Source: Thalassolituus oleivorans MIL-1 (GTDB taxonomy: Bacteria; Pseudomonadota; Gammaproteobacteria; Pseudomonadales; Oceanobacteraceae). From it: 64,000 nt of DNA. Positions 48,443-58,078 of this stretch are shown here, piece after piece; positions within the stretch are counted from its first letter, which is position 1, and each line of letters starts with the position of its first letter. Below the pieces are notes generated by a model. It did not search any database, had not been told where the DNA came from, and saw nothing but the letters and a program-made list of their open reading frames with translations. The position numbers and the translations under genes are program-made. The stretch lies in assembly GCF_000355675.1 (NCBI RefSeq), contig NC_020888.1, forward strand, positions 2,711,501-2,775,500, read 5' to 3'.

Positions 48443-49303
48443 TTATAAAACGCCTAATCGCTTCGCTAAATCATCTGCTGGCATATAACCAGGAATGAGA
48501 CTGCCCTGTTCTGTGATAATGGCAGGCGTACCCGTGACACCAACCGACTGACCTAACTCATATTGGACAGCAATCGGAGAATGGCAGTCTTTGCTAGACG
48601 CAAGCATTGCTGTCATTTGCGATTGTAATGCACGGTACTCGCCTTCAAGAGTGCTGGCCTGATCTGGACTACTCGCCTTAGACAAGCGCTGGCCAGTGAT
48701 ATTCAAAGCGCGCTGAGTAGTTTTCATATCAGTCATCGCGGTGCCGCGATCAGCTTGGCACCAAACGTAATTGATTTTTTCGTAGGATGACGTCAATTGC
48801 CCCGTTTCACGATCTTTAATACCAGAGCGTGGGTAGGCTAAGTAGCGAACTTTAATACCTAGTTCATTTAGACGTGGAATCTCGGTGTGTAACTTTTGGC
48901 AATAACCACAATCAATATCCGTGAAGATGTTAATCATGGCTTTTTCCTCGCCCTTAGCCGGGAAGACCACTGTGTCACGATCGGGTACCGCCGCCAAACT
49001 CGCTGCGCGCATCGGTTCTTGGCGAGATTCAGTAACACTCTTAGCGCCACGAGCGGTCAACTCATACAATTCATCGCGATAAGTGAAGTAGCTTAAATCC
49101 GGCGTCATATGCATGACACTGCCATCTATTAATACCACTTCTAGTACTTGGCCTTTAGCCAACTGCGCTACTTCCCGGACTTTTAGGTCGGGTCCGAAAG
49201 CAGCAACCAATTTGGCTTCTGCTGCGTCCTTCAGTGTCATTTCAGCATTTGCCGTTGCACCAATTAATAGTCCAAGCGCAGCGGCAATCAGGGTCTTTTT
49301 CAT
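48443..49303 (-). CDS. dsbC: Thiol:disulfide isomerase, DsbC
   Basis: Periplasmic disulfide isomerase. The start at 49303 gives 286 residues with signal peptide MKKTLIAAALGLLIGATANA. An N-terminal dimerisation domain (about 25-90) is followed by a thioredoxin fold with the active site DCGYCQKLH and the cis-Pro loop VTGTPAII. An upstream in-frame start at 49360 would only bury the signal. At roughly 40 residues longer than E. coli DsbC, the extra length is in helices between residues 185 and 235. Confidence 0.94.
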   Translation of the reverse strand: MKKTLIAAALGLLIGATANAEMTLKDAAEAKLVAAFGPDLKVREVAQLAKGQVLEVVLIDGSVMHMTPDLSYFTYRDELYELTARGAKSVTESRQEPMRAASLAAVPDRDTVVFPAKGEEKAMINIFTDIDCGYCQKLHTEIPRLNELGIKVRYLAYPRSGIKDRETGQLTSSYEKINYVWCQADRGTAMTDMKTTQRALNITGQRLSKASSPDQASTLEGEYRALQSQMTAMLASSKDCHSPIAVQYELGQSVGVTGTPAIITEQGSLIPGYMPADDLAKRLGVL

Positions 49304-49407
49304 AAAAATCTGCTCACTAACATATGAAGCGTTTGAGTGACTGAGCCAAACTAAGTTCATGGCCCGTAGAAAGTTGCCAACATCATACAGGCCTAGAGAA
49401 AAAGACC

Positions 49408-49436
49408 AAAAAAAAACGGGCCAATGGCCCGTTTTT
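49408..49436. terminator. Bidirectional terminator between rplS and dsbC
   Basis: AACGGGCC-AAT-GGCCCGTT flanked by an A-run and a T-run; works for rplS on the minus strand. Confidence 0.93.
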
Positions 49437-49449
49437 CCCGCTGAAAAGC

Positions 49450-49803
49450 TTAAAGCTTTTCTTTGATACGTGCAGATTTACCGCTACGCTCACGCAGGTA
49501 GTACAACTTAGCTTGACGAACCGCACCACGGCGTTTCACTTCAACGCTATCAACCAATGGGCTGTGAGTCTGGAAAGTACGTTCTACACCAACACCGTGA
49601 GAGATTTTACGCACTGTGAAAGCAGAGTTCAGACCGCGGTTACGCTTACCGATTACTACACCTTCGAACGCCTGTAGACGCTCACGAGTACCTTCTTTCA
49701 CTTTTACCTGTACAACGATAGTGTCGCCAGGGCCAAATGCTGGAAGTGCTTCTTTCAGCTGTGCATTTTCAATCTGCTGAATGATTGTGTTCTTGCTGCT
49801 CAT
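49450..49803 (-). CDS. rplS: 50S ribosomal protein L19
   Basis: L19 sits at the 30S-50S interface. The 117-residue protein is colinear with the family: [40 protein letters not shown] and [20 protein letters not shown]. It is the last gene of rpsP-rimM-trmD-rplS and ends before a terminator. Confidence 0.99.
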   Translation of the reverse strand: MSSKNTIIQQIENAQLKEALPAFGPGDTIVVQVKVKEGTRERLQAFEGVVIGKRNRGLNSAFTVRKISHGVGVERTFQTHSPLVDSVEVKRRGAVRQAKLYYLRERSGKSARIKEKL

Positions 49804-49814
49804 TATTTCGCTCC

Positions 49815-50570
49815 TTAACAGTCTGATGAAGGCGCTTCGCGTTCATTCAGATACTCTGTCAATAACTTTTGTTGCTCGTTTGTCAGTTCCAGCGCATCCA
49901 GTAAGTCCGGTCTGCGTTCCCAGGTTCGGCCCAATGACTGCTTTAAGCGCCATTGGCGGATTTTCTCGTGATTACCACTAAGTAGTACTTCGGGTACTAA
50001 CTGCCCTTCATAATCTTCGGGGCGAGTATAGTGTGGACAATCCAACAAGCCTTCCATAAAGGAGTCTTGCTGGGCTGATTGATCATGCCCTAACACACCA
50101 GGCACTAATCGAATCACGGCATCCATTAACGTCATCGCGGCTAACTCACCACCGCTCAACACAAAATCACCGATAGACCATTCTTCGTCGACTTCATGTT
50201 CAATCAAACGTTCATCAATGCCTTCGTACCGTCCGGCTACTAAAATCAACTTATCTTGTTGCGCTAATTCAAGCACACCTTGTTGATCCAGTTTACGGCC
50301 CTGCGGTGACATATAAATCACCTTAGCACCGTCTCCAGCAGCTGCTTTAGCTGCATGGATAGCGTCCCGTAAAGGCTGAATTTTCATCAGCATTCCTGGT
50401 CCACCACCGTACGGACGATCGTCCACGGTTTGATAGTTATCATGCGCGAAATCACGAGGATTCCAACACGTAATCTGTACCCGATCTTGCTTTACCGCAC
50501 GCCCACTAACACCTTGGTCAGTCAGCGCTTGCAGCATTTCCGGAAACAGAGTCACAACTCCAAACCACAC
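49815..50570 (-). CDS. trmD: tRNA (guanine(37)-N1)-methyltransferase
   Basis: TrmD methylates G37 of tRNA and prevents frameshifting. The 251-residue SPOUT-fold protein has [38 protein letters not shown] and [16 protein letters not shown]. It lies 11 bp before rplS and 41 bp after rimM. Confidence 0.99.
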   Translation of the reverse strand: MWFGVVTLFPEMLQALTDQGVSGRAVKQDRVQITCWNPRDFAHDNYQTVDDRPYGGGPGMLMKIQPLRDAIHAAKAAAGDGAKVIYMSPQGRKLDQQGVLELAQQDKLILVAGRYEGIDERLIEHEVDEEWSIGDFVLSGGELAAMTLMDAVIRLVPGVLGHDQSAQQDSFMEGLLDCPHYTRPEDYEGQLVPEVLLSGNHEKIRQWRLKQSLGRTWERRPDLLDALELTNEQQKLLTEYLNEREAPSSDC

Positions 50571-50611
50571 CGGTTATTACTCCACTTTAGCCCTTGTTTG
50601 AGGGCCCAAGT

Positions 50612-51160
50612 TTAAAAATCCGGGTCCCAGTCAACTTGAATCTCAGCGCGATCCAAATCCACCTCTAGAACAAATTGATCCACATAAGGAAGCATCCGCT
50701 CACGTTGATCAACACTGCCTTCGCAAGGTTTGATCACCATAACCTGATTGCCACCACCAGATTCAAAAAGCTCTTTAACCTGGCCCAGCCACACGCCGTC
50801 GGTGTTTACCACCTTCAACCCTTCCAGCTGGAACCAATAATGTTCATCTTCTTCAAGTTCAGGTAGTGCTTCAGTCGGTACTGCAATCTCAGCTTTAGCA
50901 ATGGCTAGAGCCTGATCACGATCGTTAATACCTTCTAATTGTGCAACTAACCCTTTGCCCTGCGCCTTGCCTTGCAGCACTTTGAATTCTTTCCACCGGC
51001 CTTGAATCTTAAGTTGCCAAATGGGGTAATCCAGAATGTTGGTGACCGGATCAGTGTATGAAAACACTTTGATCCAACCTTTAATACCAAATGCCGTTGA
51101 GACCTTTCCTAATACTGAAATGTTCTCTTCAGACACTACAGACAACTCCGCGTTTGACAA
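50612..51160 (-). CDS. rimM: Ribosome maturation factor for 16S rRNA
   Basis: RimM assists 30S head assembly. The 182-residue protein has the N-terminal domain (LGKVSTAFGIKGWIKVFSYT) and the C-terminal PRC barrel (HYWFQLEGLKVVNTDGVWLG; MLPYVDQFVLEVDLDRAEIQ). It begins directly after the rpsP stop. Confidence 0.98.
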   Translation of the reverse strand: MSNAELSVVSEENISVLGKVSTAFGIKGWIKVFSYTDPVTNILDYPIWQLKIQGRWKEFKVLQGKAQGKGLVAQLEGINDRDQALAIAKAEIAVPTEALPELEEDEHYWFQLEGLKVVNTDGVWLGQVKELFESGGGNQVMVIKPCEGSVDQRERMLPYVDQFVLEVDLDRAEIQVDWDPDF

Positions 51161-51412
51161 TTAAGCCTGAGCTTTCTTGAGATCTTTAACCAATTTCTCA
51201 ACACGTTCTGTTGGTTGTGCACCTTTGCTCAACCAATAGTCAACGCGCTCAAGATCCAGACGCAAGGCCTCTTCTTGGCCACGAGCAACTGGATTGAAAA
51301 ATCCAACACGCTCGATAAAGCGACCGTCACGTGGTGAGCGGGCATCAGCTACGTTAATGTGATAAAAAGGACGTTTTTTAGAGCCGCCACGGGCCAAACG
51401 GATAACTACCAT
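51161..51412 (-). CDS. rpsP: 30S ribosomal protein S16
   Basis: The 83-residue S16 has the standard start [20 protein letters not shown] and [14 protein letters not shown]. It is the first gene of the rpsP-rimM-trmD-rplS operon. The ffh gene often found upstream of rpsP is replaced here by a decayed efflux locus. Confidence 0.99.
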   Translation of the reverse strand: MVVIRLARGGSKKRPFYHINVADARSPRDGRFIERVGFFNPVARGQEEALRLDLERVDYWLSKGAQPTERVEKLVKDLKKAQA

Positions 51413-51544
51413 AAATTCAGATCACTCCGATCGTTTTATCAAGTGACAAGTTTTGGAATCGCTTGTCGTTTATCTTCCCAACCACTTCAATGTGCTCAAT
51501 GTTGAACATCACCTAGACGGACGGGGCCTATTAAAAGGGCGCGT

Positions 51545-51573
51545 AGTGTATAAAATCTCTACTCCCAGCACAA
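51545..51573 (-). promoter_or_regulatory. Possible sigma-70 promoter of the rpsP operon
   Basis: On the minus strand TTGTGC, 17 bp, TACACT, followed by the GC-rich ACGCGCCC. The GC-rich discriminator suits a ribosomal operon, but the -35 match is weak. Confidence 0.4.
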
Positions 51574-51580
51574 GTATTGA

Positions 51581-52545
51581 TTAATGCACGGGGGCTTCGG
51601 CTATATCAGCCTGCGCTGCTGCAGGTCGAATGCTCAGCGACACCACCGAAGCCAATAGTAAAGCGATACCTAAGCCAAAGAAGGCTTCATTATAGGACAT
51701 CACCATAGCTTGGGTGTGTAACTCAGCCATGAGTACACCATAACTCTGATCAGCACTGCCGCCACCGGCCTGCAACATATCGCCCAATTGACGTAGATAT
51801 TCCAGCGCATTTTGACTGCCCACAACAATACGCTGCTGCAAATCGGCCAAATACAGTGGCACTAAATAGACCGAGCCAAATAGCGCGACACCGAGAACAA
51901 AGTAAGAGATACAGGCCAAGGTGAAATCTCGGCTCTTAAATAAGCGCAGATTTACCAGTGGATGCTCACTCGCCAACTGCTTGCGAGCGAAAAGAAATAA
52001 ACACGACGCTGAAATCAAGGCCAGGAATCACATTCAGGTAAAAGATGTAGTGCCAGCTAAAGACTTCAGTTAACCAACCACCCAATGTCGGGCCTATCGC
52101 GGGAGCAAACGTTGCGGTAACGCCAAATAAAGCCATGCCAATCGGTCGTTTTTCGGCTGGTAGCAAAGTAACGATGAGAGTGAAGGCCATAGGAATCAGT
52201 GCACCGCCGGTAAAACCCTGCAATACCCGAAAGACAATCATTGAATCGAGATTCCATGCGGATGAGCAGGCAAGCGACGCTAAAATAGCGAAGAAACTAT
52301 CGACATGACGGTTGAATTTCTTACCATCCAAGCCATCGACATGAATAGTCGCGACATCACCCACGTGCATATTAGCAACTTGAGTTTCTTTAAAGTTGGT
52401 ATCAATCCAAATAAGCTCAGTCACTAGGCTTAATAGACGCATACCCGGCTCAACTGTCTGACCTACTTGTGCTTGGCAACTAGTCACGATACCGGCCTTA
52501 ACATAGGCGTTATCTGTATTTTCACGCCCTTGGTGCCACCACCAC
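51581..52545 (-). pseudogene. Decayed emrAB-type multidrug efflux locus
   Basis: Pieces of EmrA and EmrB in order but joined by deletions. At the 5' side lies EmrA N-terminal sequence (ENTDNAYVKAGI), then directly its C-terminal part (VGQTVEPGMRLLSLV; ETQVANMHVGDVATIHVDGL), then, in the same frame, mid-N-terminal EmrB (VFRVLQGFTGGALIPMAFTL; WHYIFYLNVIPG). The EmrB C-terminus continues in another frame from 52018 to 51581 (LFKSRDFTLACISYFVLGVA). At least two deletions and one frameshift are needed. Neither a full adaptor nor a full 14-segment pump can be made. Confidence 0.88.
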
Positions 52546-52705
52546 TAGTAGCCACTAGGAACAACGGCAGCATTAATATTCGTTAAATGAATTATTTTTT
52601 GTTACAGAAATATGAAAAAGCCACCGCTCGCGAAATAGTTGCGGCTATAATCGCGGCCTCAATGCTTCGGCAACACAATTCTAAGCGCGAATTCAGTGGT
52701 GACCT

Positions 52706-54445
52706 ATGAACTACTCCTTCTTCGACTTCCTACAATTGATAGGAGCTTTAGGAATTTTTATCTTCGGTATGAAGATTTTCAGCGAAGGTTTGCAAAATAT
52801 TGCAGGCAGTCGCTTAAAAGGAATTTTAAGTGGCATGACCCGCAATCGCTTTACCGGCGTTCTGACAGGCTTTGGTACTACCGCCATTACTCAATCGTCC
52901 ACCACTACCACGGTTATGGCGGTCAGCTTTGTTAACGCTGGCCTACTAACGTTTGTTGAATCCACTGGTGTGATTATGGGTGCCAACATAGGCACAACGA
53001 TTACCGCCTGGATTGTTGCCCTATTCGGCTTCAAGATGAAAATCACCCCGATTGCCATTGCCATGATCGGTATTTTCTTTGCTTTTCTATTCTCCAAAAA
53101 CAGCCGCTGGCGCAACATTGCTGAAACTATGGTTGGCTTCGGTATTCTTTTTATTGGCCTTGAGTTCATTAAAAATGGCGTACCGGATATTCGTAGCAAT
53201 CCTGAGATCCTAGCGTTTCTCGATATGTTTACTGGCTACGGCTACTTTTCCTTAGTTTTGTTCGTCATTATTGGCACCGTACTTACGCTGCTCATGCAGT
53301 CATCCTCCGCTGCAACCGCTGTAACTCTGGTGATGCTGTTCGAAGGATGGATCTCCTTTCCGATTGCAGCGGCTATGGTACTGGGTGAAAACATTGGTAC
53401 TACCGTTACCGCCAATTTAGCGGCTATGGTCGGCAACGTTCATGCTAAGCGAGCCGCTCGATTCCACTTTCTGTTCAATATCATTGGCGTGATATGGATG
53501 ATGGCATCGATTTACTTTGTACTTGATGCCATCGACTGGGCGGTGCAAACCTTTACCAACAACCCAATATCCGTGTTAAGCGACGACCCAGGAGCACGTT
53601 CCAACGCAACCCTAGCTCTCTCTCTATTTCATACCTCCTTCAACGTATTAAACGTCATCATTTTGTTCGCTTTTGTGCCACAACTCGTGCGCCTAGTAGA
53701 ATATTTGCAGCCCGATAGCGGCAGTGATGAAGATAATTTTCACTTACGCTACATCAGCGCAGGGGTTATGACCTCACCTAACCTATCAATTGAACAGGCG
53801 CAAAAAGAGATTCAGCAATTTGCCGATGTGCTCGAAAAAATGCACGACTCTGTTAATGAGTTGTTGTTCGACCCTAAGGCCGCACGCGAAAAATTAATGG
53901 AACGCATTCAAAAATACGAGCAAGCAACGGATCAATTTGAAATCGAAATTTCCGACTACCTCGTTAGCATCAGTGAACGCACCCACCTAGAACACGACCT
54001 CACTGAACGTATGCGTTTCATGCAAACCATGATCAATGACATGGAGCGCATCGCAGACATCTATTTCCAGATTTCAAAGCTGTTAGAACGCATGCACGAA
54101 ACCAAGTCTGCCTGGCCAGAAGTTGCGACCGCAGAAATCGAACGAATGATGATTGCGGTGCGCGATGTCATCACCAATATGCACTTGAATGTGGCCATGG
54201 ATCCGCAAGAAGTCGATCTCGACCATGCCATTGTATTAGAAAATGAAGTAGACAAACTGCGCGACGAATATCGCGGTAATCACTATGTTCGCTTGGAAAA
54301 TGGAGATTACTCGCCTCGTGCCGGTGTTACCTTTATTGACGTACTGAATCGTCTAGAGCGTATTGCTGATCATGTTTTAAATGTGAATGAATCCGCAGCA
54401 GGCCGCCGCTTAAAGGCCATGCGTATTCTTGGACAAAACCGCTAA
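52706..54445 (+). CDS. Na+/phosphate cotransporter family protein with PhoU-like domain
   Basis: A 579-residue NptA/YjbB-like protein. Two inverted halves of the membrane domain carry the paired QSS motifs: ITQSSTTTTVMAVSFVNAG with MGANIGTTITAW, and MQSSSAATAVTLVMLFEGW with LGENIGTTVTANLAAMVGN. Residues about 350-570 are a helical PhoU-like domain. It probably moves phosphate with Na+, in or out. The start has only a weak ribosome site (GTGGTG). Confidence 0.93.
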   Translation: MNYSFFDFLQLIGALGIFIFGMKIFSEGLQNIAGSRLKGILSGMTRNRFTGVLTGFGTTAITQSSTTTTVMAVSFVNAGLLTFVESTGVIMGANIGTTITAWIVALFGFKMKITPIAIAMIGIFFAFLFSKNSRWRNIAETMVGFGILFIGLEFIKNGVPDIRSNPEILAFLDMFTGYGYFSLVLFVIIGTVLTLLMQSSSAATAVTLVMLFEGWISFPIAAAMVLGENIGTTVTANLAAMVGNVHAKRAARFHFLFNIIGVIWMMASIYFVLDAIDWAVQTFTNNPISVLSDDPGARSNATLALSLFHTSFNVLNVIILFAFVPQLVRLVEYLQPDSGSDEDNFHLRYISAGVMTSPNLSIEQAQKEIQQFADVLEKMHDSVNELLFDPKAAREKLMERIQKYEQATDQFEIEISDYLVSISERTHLEHDLTERMRFMQTMINDMERIADIYFQISKLLERMHETKSAWPEVATAEIERMMIAVRDVITNMHLNVAMDPQEVDLDHAIVLENEVDKLRDEYRGNHYVRLENGDYSPRAGVTFIDVLNRLERIADHVLNVNESAAGRRLKAMRILGQNR

Positions 54446-54453
54446 ATATCCCA

Positions 54454-54483
54454 ATAGGCTACCTTGTAATGAGGTAGCCTAAA
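54454..54483. terminator. Hairpin between convergent nptA-like and permease genes
   Basis: AGGCTACCT and AGGTAGCCT pair perfectly over 9 bp with a 7-nt loop; T-rich on both sides only modestly. Confidence 0.7.
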
Positions 54484-54494
54484 TTTCCTATTAA

Positions 54495-55667
54495 TCATCC
54501 TTCTACTGGTGCCCCCAACAACGCCGCGGCGAAACCCACGACGGTTAACGCGCCATAAAAAATCCGATAACCACCAAGGCTATTACGCGCAGCGATAAAT
54601 GACTGCACCCCGTAATAGAGAGCAAAAGCACGCGATGCAAACGCTATGATAGTGAATACATCCGCAAGCCAAGTTAGAACCAAACCGACCAAGCAAACAA
54701 GCAGATAGCCCTGACGCTCACTAACTCGCTTGTGCGTTACTTCTTCTACCAAGCCGCCTGCCCCACCGGTATCCGCCACCGCAGCGCTAAATTGTGCCGC
54801 CAATGCCGCTACCAAAAGGAGCACAGGCAAAATTGGTGCGACGCTTTTCATTAGGTGGATAATTTCAGTTTCGCTGACGTTCTCGGTTGAAATCGGCACC
54901 GCATAGGTTAATAACACGACATAGACTAAATAAATGACGGTAGAAACATACTGGGCGATTTTCATTGATTTAATTCGTACTGAGGCTGAATACGTAACGC
55001 CCAGATACCTCGAAGTCTCAAACCCTTGCACCGTTACAATCAACCCAAAAAACAAGGTAACAGCATACCAGCCACGAATATCGGCAACAGGAAACACTAA
55101 ACTATCCTGCTGATGAACAGACCACATGTTGTGTCCGAGTGCAAAAATCAGCCCAGTAATCACCGCGAGCTTAACAACAACCGCTGGGTACTCGACGGCT
55201 TCCAATGCTCCGAAGCCGCGCGTCCAACCAAGCAGGATAATAAAGAGGTATACGGCAGTCGTAATGGCTCTCGCTACGAGAGGCGTATCAAAGGATGTAA
55301 GACTAACCGCAAAGCTTCCTAATAAATTTAAGTAGTAGGCTACCGATATCATATAGGCTACAGACAGCACCCAAGCACTGATGCGCTCGCTCCACTCGCC
55401 CGCCGAGCCCTCCTCCGTATCGATTCGTGCGATATTCGCTCTAATTGCCGAGCCAAAACTCCAAGCTAATAGGCAAAGGGCGGCCATTCCTACCGGAGCC
55501 CATGAGCCAAAGTCATGGGCAAGCACAGGACCTAGGACTAAAAAACCAGAACCAATAATAGAAGCGAGTGGCGTAATCGTAGCGCGCCACAAGGGCTGAT
55601 TGCGAAGAGGTCCAAGAAACAAAACTAACGTTGCGCAAGCCACCAAGACCAGAATTGCGACATTCAT
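54495..55667 (-). CDS. APC-superfamily (LeuT-fold) permease
   Basis: A 390-residue membrane protein with about eleven segments. The first, PLASIIGSGFLVLGPVLAHD, has the unwound GSG pattern of amino-acid permeases; VVVKLAVITGLIFALGHNM and TVQGFETSRYLG fit later helices. Substrate unknown. It converges with the Na/Pi gene, and its start lies 126 bp from the divergent ion-channel gene. Confidence 0.83.
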   Translation of the reverse strand: MNVAILVLVACATLVLFLGPLRNQPLWRATITPLASIIGSGFLVLGPVLAHDFGSWAPVGMAALCLLAWSFGSAIRANIARIDTEEGSAGEWSERISAWVLSVAYMISVAYYLNLLGSFAVSLTSFDTPLVARAITTAVYLFIILLGWTRGFGALEAVEYPAVVVKLAVITGLIFALGHNMWSVHQQDSLVFPVADIRGWYAVTLFFGLIVTVQGFETSRYLGVTYSASVRIKSMKIAQYVSTVIYLVYVVLLTYAVPISTENVSETEIIHLMKSVAPILPVLLLVAALAAQFSAAVADTGGAGGLVEEVTHKRVSERQGYLLVCLVGLVLTWLADVFTIIAFASRAFALYYGVQSFIAARNSLGGYRIFYGALTVVGFAAALLGAPVEG

Positions 55668-55793
55668 AAAACACTAGCCAGAACAGAGAAGGCGTCATTC
55701 TCGCACAATCCTCGATTCATACGATTGTATTAAGCGAAAATCTGGATACCATCTGCATTTTAATCGTCATAACTAGGCAGACAAAGCATCAAC

Positions 55794-56600
55794 ATGATAA
55801 CTATTCAGCAGATACAAGAACGCTCCATTGCACTGCGTGACAATCGCACTTTCGAGATGCTGGTTGTCGGCGTCATCATTCTCTCCGCCTTGTTGATTGG
55901 CGCAAAAACCTATCCAATCCCTTCAGCTGTCACCCAAATTATCCTCTGGCTAGATGTCGGCATTACCTTTCTGTTTCTTTTTGAAATCATCGTAAGGTTC
56001 ATTGCAGAGCCGAATAAGAAACGATTTTTCCACAATGGCTGGAACGTGTTCGACACTCTCGTTGTTGTCGTCAGCTTGATACCTATTGATAACAGCGATA
56101 TGGCCTTAGTTGGCCGTTTGGTGCGCGTATTCCGCGTACTACGAATGGTCTCTATCATTCCTGAGTTGCGTACCCTACTTAACTCCCTTGTTCGCGCTCT
56201 GCCACAGCTGGGCTATGTCGTACTGCTCATGTTCATCATTTTTTATATCTACGCAGCCGTTGGTGCCACCTTCTTTGCCGAAATTAACCCGGTATTGTGG
56301 GGCGATATCAGTATTTCTCTACTTACGCTATTCCGTGTAATGACCTTCGAAGACTGGACTGATGTGATGTACGAAACCATGGCAGTCTACCCTTTGTCAT
56401 GGAGCTATTACCTAACATTCATTTTCTTCACTGCGTTTGCCTTTCTCAATATGGTGATAGGTATCGTCGTCAATGTATTAGAAGATGAACACGCAAAAGA
56501 ACGAGCGGAGAAAGCCGAAGAAGACGGCAGCGCTACATTGAATGAATTAAGAGACGAAATTCAAGAACTAAAAGCTCTAATAATAAATCTCAAAAAATAA
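55794..56600 (+). CDS. Voltage-gated cation channel, one-domain type, with Cav-like selectivity filter
   Basis: A 268-residue six-segment channel subunit of the NaChBac kind, forming tetramers in the inner membrane. S4 is visible as GRLVRVFRVLRMVSIIPELR with regularly spaced Arg. The pore helix and filter are SLLTLFRVMTFEDWTDVMYE. The filter FEDW differs from the LESW of bacterial Na+ channels and resembles EDW in eukaryotic Ca2+ channel repeats. A C-terminal coiled coil (ATLNELRDEIQELKALIINL) should hold the tetramer together. Single gene. Confidence 0.9.
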   Translation: MITIQQIQERSIALRDNRTFEMLVVGVIILSALLIGAKTYPIPSAVTQIILWLDVGITFLFLFEIIVRFIAEPNKKRFFHNGWNVFDTLVVVVSLIPIDNSDMALVGRLVRVFRVLRMVSIIPELRTLLNSLVRALPQLGYVVLLMFIIFYIYAAVGATFFAEINPVLWGDISISLLTLFRVMTFEDWTDVMYETMAVYPLSWSYYLTFIFFTAFAFLNMVIGIVVNVLEDEHAKERAEKAEEDGSATLNELRDEIQELKALIINLKK

Positions 56601-56696
56601 AATAGCCGAGAATGATCGCGCTCTAAAGTCATGGTCATATTTCCGGCGGACGTTTTATAACACCGCCGAAATAACTATGACGACTCGACAAGCGAA

Positions 56697-57227
56697 TCAC
56701 ATATTTCGAGGCGTAAGAATTAGTTTAGAACCTTCAACGGTAGTGACATCATTAAAAAAGAGATCGCCAAGCGGCGTATCTTCGAGACCCTTAATAGCCA
56801 TATTATGATACGCAATTTGCCCTATACGCTTAGGCAGTAAAACTGTGATTGTACCATCGGTATTAGTCACGACTTGAGGTGCAGCTGGATCATGATATTC
56901 AACATCTGATATCTCATAATCAGTAAGGAAATCAAGCATAGGAAGCACACTTTGAAACAAGGCCGTAATCCCCTTCTCAGGAGCTTGATCAACAGGACCA
57001 GTACCATCAGCAACATCAATTAAATAATTATAATCGTCGCGAATACCTTGGGCGGCAATATCACTCATACCGTCATCGTTCAAAAACGGCATACCTACTC
57101 GTTTTGCTAAGTCTTCATTCGATTGGTCGAGTACCGTTGAATCGTCAGCCTGAGCTAAACCAGCCCCCAGAGCAAACAGACACAATATCCCAAACAACCC
57201 AAAATCAAAGAATCGTAAACTAGCCAT
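56697..57227 (-). CDS. Exported protein, paralogue of the MshEN-like protein's C-terminal domain
   Basis: A 176-residue protein with a signal peptide (FGLFGILCLFALGAGLAQA). The mature part aligns with residues about 95-239 of the product at 32785-33504, sharing LTDYEISDVEYHDP, PKRIGQIA and GDLF(F/I)ND. No known function. It diverges from cysH across a 600-bp region. Its first 150 bp are duplicated beyond the IS66 element. Confidence 0.85.
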   Translation of the reverse strand: MASLRFFDFGLFGILCLFALGAGLAQADDSTVLDQSNEDLAKRVGMPFLNDDGMSDIAAQGIRDDYNYLIDVADGTGPVDQAPEKGITALFQSVLPMLDFLTDYEISDVEYHDPAAPQVVTNTDGTITVLLPKRIGQIAYHNMAIKGLEDTPLGDLFFNDVTTVEGSKLILTPRNM

Positions 57228-58048
57228 TCAATAACCCTCCCTGTCTTCCGTACCTAAGTGGTGAATTTTTATTAGAGCTATTCTGGCAGGTGAACGATTA
57301 CCGAGTTCCAATATTTCTTAGAAAAATCAGCCAAAGACTGAAAATGTCCGGACGAAATTAGACGCGAGACAAAAGACGTCCATTAAGTATCAAATCGAAC
57401 ATCACACTAAAAATGCCACAATATTAAATCGGCGTAACATGGAGATAAAACCTTAATAAAATACGGCTTAGACACGAAAACCAAATAATAATAGAAGGCC
57501 GATGTTGACCAGAAATTAGAGGCTAATAAGAAAATTTTGATAATTATTTTCGGAGGTTTTATCGGTTTCGCGAGTTATACAATAGAAAAAATATCCCTTC
57601 AAAACCTAAATTTCAGGAATTTTGGGATGAGCCACACGTACCCAATAAGCCAAATGAGGCTGCCCAACAATCTCCACCTATATTCTTTTTAGAAATAAAA
57701 CTTTTACTATTTATTCTTTTGAAGTAATCGCTTGCCAGTTTACTATAGGCAGATATCGTTGCCTCTATCTTTCAACATCTGCAACGCGCACCTTCCATTC
57801 AGTGGGTCGAAAGCCCAAGGAATTACAATGAATACCGCAAACATCACTTCTGCCGACATTATCAGCACCGCAGGTACAAACAACCTTGGGCTGACTAAAG
57901 AAGCCATCGAAAAGCTCAACGAAGAGTACAAACCACTCAACTTCGAAGAGCGCATTCAGCGTGTTTACCAAGACTTCGCTGCGGACAAAATACTGGTAAC
58001 CTCGTCATTTGCCGCGACTTCAGCCTACTTTTTGCACATTATTTCAAC
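57078..58048. repeat. 971-bp direct repeat, copy A (left of IS66)
   Basis: Covers the first 150 bp of the exported-protein gene, the complete 600-bp divergent intergenic region and the first 221 bp of cysH. It matches copy B (60457-61427) with only a handful of substitutions, for example at 57124, 57691, 57823 and near 58010. It starts with GTTCAAAA and ends with ATTTCAAC at the IS66 left end. The intergenic part (57228-57827) is AT-rich and holds no secure gene. Confidence 0.97.
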
Positions 58049-58052
58049 GTAA
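57828..58052 (+). pseudogene. cysH: 5' fragment of cysH truncated by IS66
   Basis: The first 73 codons match intact cysH (61207-61932) almost exactly and then run into the IS66 left end, which supplies a TAA at 58050. It lacks the Cys ligands and active site, so it cannot function. The promoter region upstream is duplicated intact, so the fragment is probably still transcribed. Confidence 0.95.
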
Positions 58053-58078
58053 GCGCTCAAGCAACCCCACCTACCAAT

